This document shows positions 54,005-62,868 of a stretch of 64,000 nucleotides of DNA, one piece after another. Below the pieces are notes generated by a model. The model was not told the origin of the DNA and made no database searches. It saw only the letters and a list, made by a program, of their open reading frames with translations. A program made the translations under genes and the position numbers. Every line of letters begins with the position of its first letter. Position 1 is the first letter of the stretch. The stretch comes from Desulfovibrio sp. (GTDB lineage: Bacteria; Desulfobacterota; Desulfovibrionia; Desulfovibrionales; Desulfovibrionaceae): contig NZ_JAHZCJ010000001.1 in assembly GCF_019422935.1 (NCBI RefSeq), forward strand, positions 96,117-160,116. The letters run 5' to 3'.

Positions 54005-54757
54005 CTACAAGCGCAGGCCGTTGCCCGCAAGGATGCGCTGCGCTTCCGGAGTTTTCAGAAACTGCATGAACAAGCGCACTTCGGCCTTGTTCTCCTGCCC
54101 GGCCACAATACCCGCCACCAGTAGCATGGGCGTATAGCCCTCGCGCACTTCCATCCAGCCGCCAACGCTGTCGCCCTGCTTGCGGGCAATGGCCTCGTTC
54201 ACAAAGGCGGCGTCAAGATCGCCGGAAACAAGGTAGGAAAAAACCTGGGGCACAGTGGAAAGCATTGAAAGCTTTGCCTTGAGCGGCTCCAGCAGGTTGT
54301 TGCCCTTCATGAAGGCCACTGCCGCTCTGCCGTAAATGGCCGCCTTGGCATCGGGATAGCCGATTTTGGCAAATTCCGGTTTGGTGAGATCCTGCACCGA
54401 GGCAAGGTGCAGCCCTTTACGCCACGCCAGCACGAGCACGGCTTCGCCAAGCGGTTCATAGGCGGCAAAGGCCAGACCGGAATCCTGCAACGTGCCTTTT
54501 TCTGAAACAATAATGCTGACGCCGCTCCCCGCCTTGGCCTGTTCAATTATCTGACCGATATTGCCGCTGTACATTTCTGTGGGTTTTACGCCTGATTGCT
54601 GCGCAAAGGCAGCGCACAACTGCTGCACCATGGGCTTGTATCCAAGACCGGTGGTGATAGATGGCCCGTCAGCATGGGCCGACTGCGCAAAAACAAGGAT
54701 GCATGCGGTCAGTATCAGCAAAAGGCGAAAACGTTCAGGCAATACCAGAGGCTTCAT
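54005..54757 (-). CDS. modA: Molybdate ABC transporter substrate-binding protein
   Basis: A 250-residue periplasmic protein with signal peptide (RFRLLLILTACILVFAQSAHA). ModA-like segments: GLGYKPMVQQLCAAFAQQSG, SGNIGQIIEQAKAG, FAKIGYPDAKAAIYGRAAVAF and a C-terminal MQFLKTPEAQRILAGNGL. Tungstate cannot be excluded as the ligand. ATG 54757 follows AGGAG. Overlaps the end of modC by about 23 bases. Confidence 0.9.
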   Translation of the reverse strand: MKPLVLPERFRLLLILTACILVFAQSAHADGPSITTGLGYKPMVQQLCAAFAQQSGVKPTEMYSGNIGQIIEQAKAGSGVSIIVSEKGTLQDSGLAFAAYEPLGEAVLVLAWRKGLHLASVQDLTKPEFAKIGYPDAKAAIYGRAAVAFMKGNNLLEPLKAKLSMLSTVPQVFSYLVSGDLDAAFVNEAIARKQGDSVGGWMEVREGYTPMLLVAGIVAGQENKAEVRLFMQFLKTPEAQRILAGNGLRL

Positions 54758-55487
54758 GTGCGGCTCCTGACAGATAAAAGGTGGGGTACGGCAACAGGCC
54801 CAGCCTGTGTGCCTTGTGTAGGGTATCCTCAACCATGCCTTGTGCTTCGAGACGGCCATGGCGCAACAGCAGCATGCTGTTGCCAAGCGCCAGCGTCTCA
54901 TCCGGTGAATGGGTGACGTACAGCACTGGCACGTTCCACTGCTGCGGAATGCGCGCAATGTAGGCCATAAGGCCATCCTTGAGGCTCATGTCCAGCGATG
55001 AAAGGGGTTCGTCCATGAGAAGAAGGCGCGGGCGGCAGAGCAGGGCACGCCCAATGGCAACGCGCTGCTTTTCGCCGCCGGAAAGATGGGCCGGGCGTCT
55101 GTGCAGCAAGGGGGCGATATCGAGCAGATCGGCAACATCATCTATATCGGGCGCATCATTGCTGGCGTGGGCAGCATGGAACCGGAGGCCGAAACGCAGG
55201 TTCTCGCGGACAGAAAGGTGTGGAAACAGGCGGGCGTCCTGAAAAACATAACCCAGGCGTCTGGCCTCTGGCGGCAGATTTATGCCTTGTTCCGCGTTAA
55301 AGCAGGTGATGCCGTGGCAGAGTATCTGCCCTGTATCTGGCGTTTCCAGTCCTGCAATGCAATTGATAAGGCTTGTTTTTCCGGAACCGGAAGGGCCAAA
55401 GATCACAGCAATGCCGCACTCCGCAAGCGTAAATTCAAGTTGCAGTTCAAAATCGCCGTGTTTTTTATGGATATCTACGTGCAGCAT
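54735..55487 (-). CDS. modC: Molybdate ABC transporter ATP-binding protein, short form
   Basis: A 250-residue ATPase with Walker A GPSGSGKTS, Q-loop YVFQDARLFPHLSVREN, signature LSGGEKQRVAIGRAL, Walker B RLLLMDEPLSSLD and switch His in YVTHSPDE. E. coli ModC has an added C-terminal molybdate-binding (MOP/TOBE) domain; this protein ends without it, so that feedback sensor seems absent. ATG 55487 follows AGGA; the frame opens at 55547. First gene of modC-modA-modB-modD-tautomerase. Confidence 0.92.
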   Translation of the reverse strand: MLHVDIHKKHGDFELQLEFTLAECGIAVIFGPSGSGKTSLINCIAGLETPDTGQILCHGITCFNAEQGINLPPEARRLGYVFQDARLFPHLSVRENLRFGLRFHAAHASNDAPDIDDVADLLDIAPLLHRRPAHLSGGEKQRVAIGRALLCRPRLLLMDEPLSSLDMSLKDGLMAYIARIPQQWNVPVLYVTHSPDETLALGNSMLLLRHGRLEAQGMVEDTLHKAHRLGLLPYPTFYLSGAAHEASGIA

Positions 55488-55838
55488 GGCTTGTCCTGAA
55501 CGCGGGGTGGGGCATGACCTGACGCCTTGTGCGGCCAGTTGCGTCATATCCAGCGATCATTAAGACCATACGGAGAGTGAAGCCATGTATCAATAAATAC
55601 ACGGTTTATATCATAAGCGTGAATGTCTCGGCGCGGCGGCAGGAACAGTCTGCATATCCCGAGGGATGGGCGGAGCTGGCTTGTGCGTTCGCTGTAGTAC
55701 ATGCAGCAGAGGTCAGCAAGGCCAAGGGCCACACCTCAGGCAAGCATGCGAAACGAAAAAAATTGGGTGTGGAAGGCGGAAGAAGCTTTGTGCCCCAGAC
55801 AGGGCAGAGACAAGGGGCGTCAGCAGGGCCAAGGGCGC
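55488..55838. other. Region between dnaA and modC, probable mod promoter
   Basis: About 350 bases on the minus-strand path from dnaA to modC. It should hold the mod promoter. I could not confirm a ModE-type operator or a molybdenum-cofactor RNA by eye. Confidence 0.4.
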
Positions 55839-57416
55839 TTACGCGCCCATGCCTGCATTGCGTTCGATGAGTTTGACGGCCCTGGCAATCTGGCGGCCAA
55901 GGCTGGTTTCTTTGGAGAGTTCGCGTTCCACGCTGGTGATGCCCTTGATGACCGTGGAATGGCGGCGGTTGAATTTTTCGCCGATTTCTTCAAGAGTCAG
56001 TTCTGTGTGCTTGCGCGCGAGATAATACACGGTATTGCGGCCCAGCACGCATTCCTTGCGGCGCGAGCGGGAGCTGAGCTGGCGCTCGTTGAGGCCGTAG
56101 CTTTCACAGACCAGGCGCACGATGGTGGGCATATCCGGCCCGCAGCTGATCTCGGCGTACTGGCTGAGCACTTCCATAGCCAGGTCAAGGTTCAGCCCGC
56201 AATTGAGCAGACGCGCCTTGAAAATGAGGCTGTTCAGGCACGATTCCATCTGGCGCACATCGCCGTCGAGGCGGCAGGCCAGCAGCTCGCAAACGGAGTC
56301 GGGCAAAAGGACCTGAAAACTCTTGGCCTTGCGCTCAAGAATGTGGCGGCGCATGTCTTCTGTGGGGCGGCCAATATCGGTGAGGATGCCCGAGCAGAAA
56401 TGCGACACAAGCTGGCTGTCCACACGTTGCAGTTCGCGCGGCGAAAACGATGAGGTGAAAATGACGCGTCCGCCCTTGGCCTGAAGGCTTTTAACCACGG
56501 CCAGAGCCATGTCCTGCATTTTTTCCTTACCCTGGAGAAAATGCACGTCTTCAAGCAGCAGCACGTCAAGATCGCGGAAACGGGTCTTGAAATTTTCGAT
56601 GTCGTGGGTGCGCAGGGCAGCCACAAAGCGCGAGGCGAAGTCTTCTGCCGTAAGGTAGCCCACGCGCGCGCCGCTGCGTTCTTCTGCAATGGCGCGGCCC
56701 ACGGCCTGCGCCAGGTGGGTTTTGCCAAGGCCAGGAGCGGAATTCATGAACAGGGTGCGTACACAGCCGCTGCTACGGCTCACATCCTGAGCTGCCGCAA
56801 CAGCCATATTATTGGTGGGGCCAACCACAAAGTCCGCAAAAGAATAGCGCCAGTTGGTCGCCAGGCGATAGGCCGGGGTGCTGCTGATGGGCAGGGTGGC
56901 CTGCAACTGCGGGCGCGCCATCTGCTGGGCAGCAGTGTCCTGACGGCTGGCAGCCTCCGTGGCGTTGGCCGCCAAGCCAGAAAAGGTCGCGTTCAGTATG
57001 GAAGATGAGTGCGTGAACTGCTCTGCCGTGTCAGCCTGTTTGGCTGGGGCTTCTGCATTATGGGGCAGGGCGAAAGAAGCGGGCTGCTGCACAGGGCTGG
57101 TCGCAAAGGCCAAGTTATCCTGGTTGTCACGGGCTGGCAGGTTAGCCGCAGGCTTGCTGCTGCGGGCGGTATCACCTGCAGCGGTAATGCGCACGTCAAC
57201 AGAAGATGGGTCAAGTCCCAGCACCGGGGCTGCTGCTTCGCGCAGGGTGGAGAGCATCTTGCCTTCAAGCCAACTGGCCACAAAAGCATTGGGCGCGGTA
57301 AGCAAAAGCCCCCCCGCGTGCACTTGTGCCTGCAAGGGTGCAATCCAGACCTTGAAAACGCCGGAATGCAGCATTTTCTTGAGATTTTCAGAAATTTCCG
57401 ACCATTGTTCGCGCAT
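55839..57416 (-). CDS. dnaA: Chromosomal replication initiator DnaA
   Basis: A protein of about 525 residues. Domain I starts MREQWSEISENLKKML with VWIAPLQ. Domain II is a long Ala/Gln/Asn-rich linker (residues about 95-195). The AAA+ domain III has APGLGKTHLAQAVG, DVLLLEDVHFLQGKEKMQ and SGILTDIGRPTEDMR. Domain IV has the box-binding helix-turn-helix RRKECVLGRNTVYYLARKHT and FNRRHSTVIKGI, a variant of the usual DHSTV signature. No dnaN, recF or gyrB adjoins it, so it may be an extra DnaA or a relocated locus. ATG 57416 gives a standard domain I; the frame is open to 57500. Confidence 0.92.
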   Translation of the reverse strand: MREQWSEISENLKKMLHSGVFKVWIAPLQAQVHAGGLLLTAPNAFVASWLEGKMLSTLREAAAPVLGLDPSSVDVRITAAGDTARSSKPAANLPARDNQDNLAFATSPVQQPASFALPHNAEAPAKQADTAEQFTHSSSILNATFSGLAANATEAASRQDTAAQQMARPQLQATLPISSTPAYRLATNWRYSFADFVVGPTNNMAVAAAQDVSRSSGCVRTLFMNSAPGLGKTHLAQAVGRAIAEERSGARVGYLTAEDFASRFVAALRTHDIENFKTRFRDLDVLLLEDVHFLQGKEKMQDMALAVVKSLQAKGGRVIFTSSFSPRELQRVDSQLVSHFCSGILTDIGRPTEDMRRHILERKAKSFQVLLPDSVCELLACRLDGDVRQMESCLNSLIFKARLLNCGLNLDLAMEVLSQYAEISCGPDMPTIVRLVCESYGLNERQLSSRSRRKECVLGRNTVYYLARKHTELTLEEIGEKFNRRHSTVIKGITSVERELSKETSLGRQIARAVKLIERNAGMGA

Positions 57417-57897
57417 GCCGCCTTGTAGCCCAAAATCAGATTTGGGGGCAATTGATGATTCCGAGCTGTTTGAGACATGGGGCCAATTTCTTATCCCCAA
57501 CTTTGTTTATATCTAATAGGCTTGAATTTTAATATTTTTTAGTTACTCGGCCTGTAGTCCCTATGATGGGATATCCTTTGAACGCAAGGCTTTCATGGGG
57601 TGTCTTGGCATTTTAAACATGGCATCAAAAAGTTTTACACAAATATGATTTGTTTTTTCTCTGTTTTTCTTATCTATTCTCCATTTTTCAACTAGGTACC
57701 AGCAAACTATGCGCACCGTAAGGCAAGGCAGATTGTCAAGGGGGAAAAAGAAATTTTCGATGGTTTCGTGCCTCATAGCTGGACCGGAATTTCCACGAAA
57801 ATTATCTAAAAACTGTTGATATTAAAGAAAGTTAAGAAAATATCCAGGCATGCCCGGAGCATGGGACGGCAGGGGAATACGCCTGAGGCCAGAATGC
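57417..57897. other. AT-rich region upstream of dnaA
   Basis: About 480 bases, very AT-rich at 57517-57545 and 57790-57840. One sequence close to a DnaA box (TTATCCCCA, 57491-57499; consensus TTATCCACA) is visible, but no cluster of boxes was found. It may be just the dnaA promoter; an origin is possible but not supported. Confidence 0.4.
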
Positions 57898-57924
57898 AAA
57901 AAACCCCGGCCTGAGCCGGGGTTT
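57898..57924 (-). terminator. Rho-independent terminator of the barrel-protein gene
   Basis: Stem ACCCCGGC/GCCGGGGT (57903-57910 with 57915-57922), loop CTGA, followed on the minus strand by a run of T (57902-57898). Confidence 0.9.
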
Positions 57925-58023
57925 TGTTCCTGAGGGACGGGAAGTGCAAGCAGTGCTCGCGCTGAACTACCGTCCACAGCACGTTGCCTTGCCTCATGTG
58001 AGGCTGCAGTGCTTATCTGCGGC

Positions 58024-58701
58024 TTAGAAGCCGTAGCGCAGGCCGAGCATGAACTCGTTTTCGTAGGGGCGGTTGCCAACGTTGTACTTGTTGCCAGCAG
58101 AGGTGACGCTCACATCGTTGTAGCCAAGGCTCACAAAGCGGTAGCCAGCATCAATGGCGAAGTGCTCGTTGATGTTGAAGGCAACACCAGCGCCCAGGTT
58201 CCACGCAAAGTTGGTGGTGCGCTGATCGCCGCTGAACTTGTCGCCGTTGTTGGCGGTAAAGTCATAGCCAGCGTAGTTGAAGGCCATGCCAAGACCACCA
58301 CCCACATACGGGGTCATGATGCTGTCGTTGTGGAAATCCCAGAACAGGTTTGCAAACAGGGTCGAGGAGTTCCAGGTACCCTTGACCTGCTTGATGGCCG
58401 CGCCGCCATCGCTCCAGGTCTTTTCATTGTTGCCGCGCATGGCGAATTCAAGTTCGGCACGCAGGGGCAGCATCTGCTGGGGCCAGAAGTCATAGCCCAG
58501 GGCCAGGGCGCCACCAAGGGTGAACTGGCTGTACTGGTCTACTCCGGAGCCAGCCAGGGCGCGGGAGCGTTCAATTTGGCCGGTATTTTGAAAGCTCATC
58601 AAGAATTTGGGGGCCAGATACATGCCGTTGCCTTCAGCAGCGGCAATGTTGGGCAGTGCCAGACTCAGCACCAACGCCAACGCAAGAATAAAGCGTTTCA
58701 T
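58024..58701 (-). CDS. Outer-membrane beta-barrel protein (opacity/OmpW-like)
   Basis: A 225-residue protein with a clear signal peptide (MKRFILALALVLSLALPNIA, cut near AAA-EG) and alternating aromatic/hydrophobic strands: TPYVGGGLGMAFNYAGYDF, NLGAGVAFNINEHFAIDAGYRF. It ends in RYGF, the C-terminal Phe needed for barrel assembly. Probably an eight-stranded porin-like or adhesin-like protein; exact function unknown. ATG 58701 follows AGGAGG at ideal spacing. Own terminator downstream. Confidence 0.85.
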   Translation of the reverse strand: MKRFILALALVLSLALPNIAAAEGNGMYLAPKFLMSFQNTGQIERSRALAGSGVDQYSQFTLGGALALGYDFWPQQMLPLRAELEFAMRGNNEKTWSDGGAAIKQVKGTWNSSTLFANLFWDFHNDSIMTPYVGGGLGMAFNYAGYDFTANNGDKFSGDQRTTNFAWNLGAGVAFNINEHFAIDAGYRFVSLGYNDVSVTSAGNKYNVGNRPYENEFMLGLRYGF

Positions 58702-58893
58702 GACAGTCCTCCTAGGTACTTTCCTCCAAAAAAATGAAGGCAGCTTTAAAGTTGAAACAATCATTAGAAAATGTCAATATTTTTTCTATATTGGCAGCAA
58801 TAATGACGTATCATAACTGTATTGATCTTGCAAAACAGCATGTTGCAACGCGCTGATTCAACTGGAGACCCAATGTATACTGTACAAAAAAGA

Positions 58894-58925
58894 AAAACCC
58901 GGCTGTTTTTTAACAACCGGGTTCA
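58894..58925 (-). terminator. Rho-independent terminator after the FadL-like gene
   Basis: Stem AACCCGGCTG (58896-58905) with CAACCGGGTT (58914-58923) with one mismatch, followed on the minus strand by TTTTTCTTTTTT-like sequence. Confidence 0.85.
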
Positions 58926-58995
58926 TATCGTATTGCGCCTTAAGATCTCACAGCCATCGCAACATCAGCAGGGCGCGCTTGGCCAGTTTTGCTTT

Positions 58996-60267
58996 TTAGA
59001 ACGTGTAACCCACTGAAAGCATATAGATGTTTGCAGAAACATCCTTGGAATTGCCGCCAGTAATGCCTACCTCTGGCGAGATGCCCTTGGCATCGGTGCC
59101 GCCGTAGTCGAGAGAATTGATCCACAGGTGGGCGTAGGCGAGGTCCACGGTCCAGTTATTCCAGTTAAAGCCGGTGCCCACGCTGAGCGTTTTGCGGCCA
59201 TTGGTGGGGATCATGAAGTCGGCGTGGCTTTCATTGACCACAGGCGTTTCATACGAAAAACCCGCGCGCAGGGTCCACCAGTCAAGAGGCTTGTATTCCA
59301 CGCTGCCGTTGAAGTTCCAGCCGTCGCGCCATTCCTTGTTGTTGATGGAACTGTATCCGTTATCCATATAGATGTTCAGGGCATTGTAGGTGGACCAGCG
59401 GGTCCAGACCGTGCCCACTTCAAAACTCAGATTGTCCAGCGGCTTGTAGGTAACGCCCAGGGCTGCCGAATCGGGCAACTGAAGCACGGTGTTTGCGCCG
59501 CAGTTGCTGGCCTCGGGCAGGTGTTTGGCTTTGCTGATGGCGTTGTTGCCCTGATAGGCGAATTCCACGTCGCCATTGATGTTCATGGTCACCTGACTCT
59601 TGTAGGACAGGCCAACCGACCACTGGTCGTTGAGATGCATGTGCAGGCCAAGGTGGGCGCCATAACCCCATCCGTTCCCCTCGAGCTGCATGTCGTTGTC
59701 AAATTTTTTGCCGTTGTTGTAGGTCAGAATTTTGTTGCCCATGTACATGTGGGCGTTCATGGCTTCCACGCCTACGGAAAAGGAGACCGTATCATTGAGT
59801 TTGACTGCAAGGGTAGGCACAAAGGAAATGGTCTGTACGCCGATGTCATAGACGTTGTACCTGCCCGCCCAGTCACCGGAATAGCTGTTGCCAAGGCCGA
59901 AACGCGAAAAAACGCCCAGACCGACCCATGCGTTGTCGCTGAGCTGGTGGCTCAGATAGGCGTGCGGAGCATTCCAGAGTGCGGGTTTCGTGTAGGTCGA
60001 GGTTTCGCGGCCGCCATAACTGGTGGAAATACCGCCAGAAGGGCTGATGAGGGCAAAGCCGCCCATCATGCGGGTGCCGGGCAGTTGCGTGATGCCTGCG
60101 GCATTATACGCTATGGCCGAAACATCATCAGCGCGGCCCACCATGCCGCCAGCAAGGGAAACACCCCTGGCGCTCCATTCATTCAGGGAGAAACCTTCGC
60201 CCCAGGCTACGGGTGCGCAGCAGGCCACCAGAGCCAGCGCCAGACATACAGCACGAAAAAACTTCAT
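58996..60267 (-). CDS. FadL/OmpP1 family outer-membrane transporter
   Basis: A 423-residue protein with signal peptide (MKFFRAVCLALALVACCAPV). The N-terminal hatch motif resembles FadL (GRADDVSAIAYNAAGITQLPG, where NPAG is NAAG). Repeated barrel strands follow, and it ends in SVGYTF with a terminal Phe. FadL proteins import hydrophobic compounds such as long-chain fatty acids or aromatics. ATG 60267 follows GGAGG; the frame is open to 60384. It lies 130 bases downstream of priA on the same strand. Confidence 0.9.
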   Translation of the reverse strand: MKFFRAVCLALALVACCAPVAWGEGFSLNEWSARGVSLAGGMVGRADDVSAIAYNAAGITQLPGTRMMGGFALISPSGGISTSYGGRETSTYTKPALWNAPHAYLSHQLSDNAWVGLGVFSRFGLGNSYSGDWAGRYNVYDIGVQTISFVPTLAVKLNDTVSFSVGVEAMNAHMYMGNKILTYNNGKKFDNDMQLEGNGWGYGAHLGLHMHLNDQWSVGLSYKSQVTMNINGDVEFAYQGNNAISKAKHLPEASNCGANTVLQLPDSAALGVTYKPLDNLSFEVGTVWTRWSTYNALNIYMDNGYSSINNKEWRDGWNFNGSVEYKPLDWWTLRAGFSYETPVVNESHADFMIPTNGRKTLSVGTGFNWNNWTVDLAYAHLWINSLDYGGTDAKGISPEVGITGGNSKDVSANIYMLSVGYTF

Positions 60268-60397
60268 CACCCCTCCACTTAGCTGCAAAAAAAGCGCACA
60301 ACAGCCCATCCCGGCATACCTTAGCACGCTGGTACGGTTGCGATGTCGCAGAAACGGACGCGGCTGTAGGGCCGCCCTCGACAACAGTAATGGGATG

Positions 60398-62779
60398 TCA
60401 CAACATATTTATCGGATCAAGGTCAAGGAAAAGTCGCAAGTGTCTTGAAGCTTTTTGTGACAAAGCAAAGAAATAGAGCGAGCGCAGCGCCTGCCAGTCT
60501 TGTCCCTTTATCAAACATGTAAAGCGCTTGCGCCCACGCAGCAGGGCCAGTGGGGCTGGGGCGGGGCCAAGAAGCTGCACTCCCAGTTCCGCAGCCTTCA
60601 CGCGCAGTGCCTGGGCCAGATCGTTGAGAGCCGGGGGGCCGCCCTGTTCGTTCAACGCGTAGGATATGCGAATGAGCGCCAGACGCACGAAGGGCGGGTA
60701 ACGGCGCAGCCGACGCTTGGCAAGCTCTGCCTGATAAAAGCCCTCATAATCTGCGGTGCGCACGTACTGCCAGCAGTAGTGCTCCACATCTCGCGTCTGG
60801 ATAAGCACCCGGCCCGGCTTGTCGCCCCTGCCAGCGCGCCCGGCAGACTGCACCAGCAACTGAAATGTGCGCTCTGCGGCGCGGTAGTCAGGCAGATTCA
60901 GGCCAAGGTCCGCATCCGCGATGACTGCCAGCGTCACCAGCGGGAAGTGATGCCCCTTGGAGAGCATTTGCGTACCCACAAGTATGGGGGCCTCCTGCCG
61001 GGAAAAGGCCGCGAGGATTTCTTCCATGCGTCCGGGCCTGCGGGTGCTGTCCCTGTCCAGCCGCAACACAGGCCCCCCGGCCAGGACGCTCAGGCGCTCG
61101 GCAAGTCGTTCCGTGCCTCCGCCCATGGGCAAAAAGTTCATGCCGCCGCACTCTGGGCAGGGTGAAGGAAATGGGCGGTTGTAGCCGCAATAGTGGCAGA
61201 CGAGTTTTTCCAGCCCCTTGTGGTAGGTGAGCCCAATTTCGCAGTGCGGGCAGCGCAGGGTGCGGTTGCAGTCCAGGCAGTACATCAGGGGTGCGTAGCC
61301 GCGCCTGTTCAACAGCACCACGGCCTGCTCGCCGCGCTCAATGGTCTCGCGCAGTGCCGCCTCGCTCTGCGGGGCCAGCAGGCCGTCCATACTGGTTGAA
61401 CCGGGCGCGAGGGAGCTGATGTCCACCAGTTCCACCGGCGGCAGCTCGCGTCCGCCCACGCGGTGGGGTAGCCGCAGGATGGGCAAGTGGCCGTTTTCAG
61501 CCGCATAAAAGGTCTTGAGATCGGGCGTGGCAGAACCAAGCACCAGCAGCCCCTTTGCTTGGGCAACACGGAACCACGCCACTTCCTTGGCCTGATACGC
61601 CAGGCTTTCGTCCTGCTTGAAAGAGCCGTCGTGCTCTTCGTCCAGCACAATGCAGTTCAGGTGCGGCACTGGCAGAAATAATGCCGAGCGAGTGCCCACG
61701 ACAATGCAGGGGGTGTCGCTTTGCGCCATCTGGCGAAAGGTCGCTTCCCGCCGTGCGGGCGACTGGTATCCGTGGTAGAAAAATAAGGGAGCATCGGGCA
61801 GCGCGCAGGTGGCATCGCGCCGCAGTTTGTGGGCCAGCGCCACCTCGGGTGCGAGCAGCATGACGCTTTTGCCCGCCGCCAGGCAGGCCTTGGCAAGTTC
61901 AAGGTACACTGCTGTTTTGCCGCTGCCGGTCACGCCAAAGAGCAGGCGGGAGGAGGCCTCGTCTGCCCGCAGGGCCTCCAGCATGCTTTCAAGCGCACAT
62001 GCCTGTTCATCGTTGAGGGCAAAGGGAGCAGGCGGGGGCGGCAACAGGCTTTGCTCTGTGGCGTCCAGAGCGTCGTCATCGTCAACGCCGTTGTCTCTGG
62101 CAAGGTTGACGTGCCCGGCCTCCAGCAGGGTTTGGAGGGCCGGGGCGACTGCCTGACCGAGGGATTGCACCAGCCGCCTGCGGCTCACGCTGCCGTGCTG
62201 GTGCAGATAATCCAGAACTTCGATCTGGCGTTTGGCCGAAGGCCGCACAGGCCAGGGCGGGTCAACGCGCAGCAGGCAAAATTCTTCGCTGGCGGCGTCT
62301 GTGCCGGGGGGCAGCATGCGGGCCGTACCGTTGCGAAGGGCAGAGGCGAGCGCCTGACGCTGCTCAGGCTGGGCTTCACGGATGCGCGCAAGAGTCCAGG
62401 CCACAGCCTTGCCCGATTCAAGATTACGCAGTCGCACCCGTGCAAGGCGCAGCCCCTGTGGCAGCACATGCCCCAGAATATGGCCTGGGTGCAGCCCCTG
62501 CCGGCGGGCCAGATCCTCCGCCAGCTCCAACAGCACCGCGGGGAGCAGGGGGGCGTTTTCCAGCGGCCAGCCAAGACTTTTGCAGTCAACGCCTTCCGGC
62601 AGGTCGGCGGTGGGGCTGACGCGCAAAAGCACTGCGGCGCGCAGGGCGGTGCGTTCGCCCCGGCCCAGTGGCACTGCCACTCGCAATCCTGGCTGCCAGA
62701 AATCAGCGGGAAATTCGGGCGGCAGTGTGTAGGTAAGGCTGGCGTAGGGCGGAGTGAGCAGGGCGACGGTGGCGTACAT
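60398..62779 (-). CDS. priA: Primosomal protein N' (replication restart helicase PriA)
   Basis: A protein of about 793 residues. N-terminal DNA-binding region (YATVALLTPPYASLTYTLP), helicase motifs GVTGSGKTAVYLEL (Walker A), VLDEEHDGSFKQ (motif II), GSATPDLKTF, and a zinc-binding Cys array (CLDCNRTLRCPHCEIG then CHYCGY and CPECGG) inserted in the helicase. ILVGTQMLSKGHHFPLV and QSAGRAGRGDKPG complete it. It restarts stalled replication forks. Start 62779 fits the family, although the ribosome site is weak; the frame is open to 62854. Confidence 0.94.
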   Translation of the reverse strand: MYATVALLTPPYASLTYTLPPEFPADFWQPGLRVAVPLGRGERTALRAAVLLRVSPTADLPEGVDCKSLGWPLENAPLLPAVLLELAEDLARRQGLHPGHILGHVLPQGLRLARVRLRNLESGKAVAWTLARIREAQPEQRQALASALRNGTARMLPPGTDAASEEFCLLRVDPPWPVRPSAKRQIEVLDYLHQHGSVSRRRLVQSLGQAVAPALQTLLEAGHVNLARDNGVDDDDALDATEQSLLPPPPAPFALNDEQACALESMLEALRADEASSRLLFGVTGSGKTAVYLELAKACLAAGKSVMLLAPEVALAHKLRRDATCALPDAPLFFYHGYQSPARREATFRQMAQSDTPCIVVGTRSALFLPVPHLNCIVLDEEHDGSFKQDESLAYQAKEVAWFRVAQAKGLLVLGSATPDLKTFYAAENGHLPILRLPHRVGGRELPPVELVDISSLAPGSTSMDGLLAPQSEAALRETIERGEQAVVLLNRRGYAPLMYCLDCNRTLRCPHCEIGLTYHKGLEKLVCHYCGYNRPFPSPCPECGGMNFLPMGGGTERLAERLSVLAGGPVLRLDRDSTRRPGRMEEILAAFSRQEAPILVGTQMLSKGHHFPLVTLAVIADADLGLNLPDYRAAERTFQLLVQSAGRAGRGDKPGRVLIQTRDVEHYCWQYVRTADYEGFYQAELAKRRLRRYPPFVRLALIRISYALNEQGGPPALNDLAQALRVKAAELGVQLLGPAPAPLALLRGRKRFTCLIKGQDWQALRSLYFFALSQKASRHLRLFLDLDPINML

Positions 62780-62811
62780 GGGGGGAGAGTTACGTAATAC
62801 GGCCCCAATGG

Positions 62812-62843
62812 CAAGCCTCCTCTGGCGAACCAGAGGAGGCTTG
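62812..62843. terminator. Perfect 14-bp hairpin between galU and priA
   Basis: CAAGCCTCCTCTGG (62812-62825), loop CGAA, CCAGAGGAGGCTTG (62830-62843). No T-run on either side, so it may be an atypical terminator or a processing signal after galU. Confidence 0.6.
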
Positions 62844-62868
62844 GGGCAATACATATGTGCAGCAGGTT

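Noticed and set aside
57480..57840. Replication origin next to dnaA
   Set aside because: A single near-consensus DnaA box and AT-richness are not enough; no box cluster was visible.
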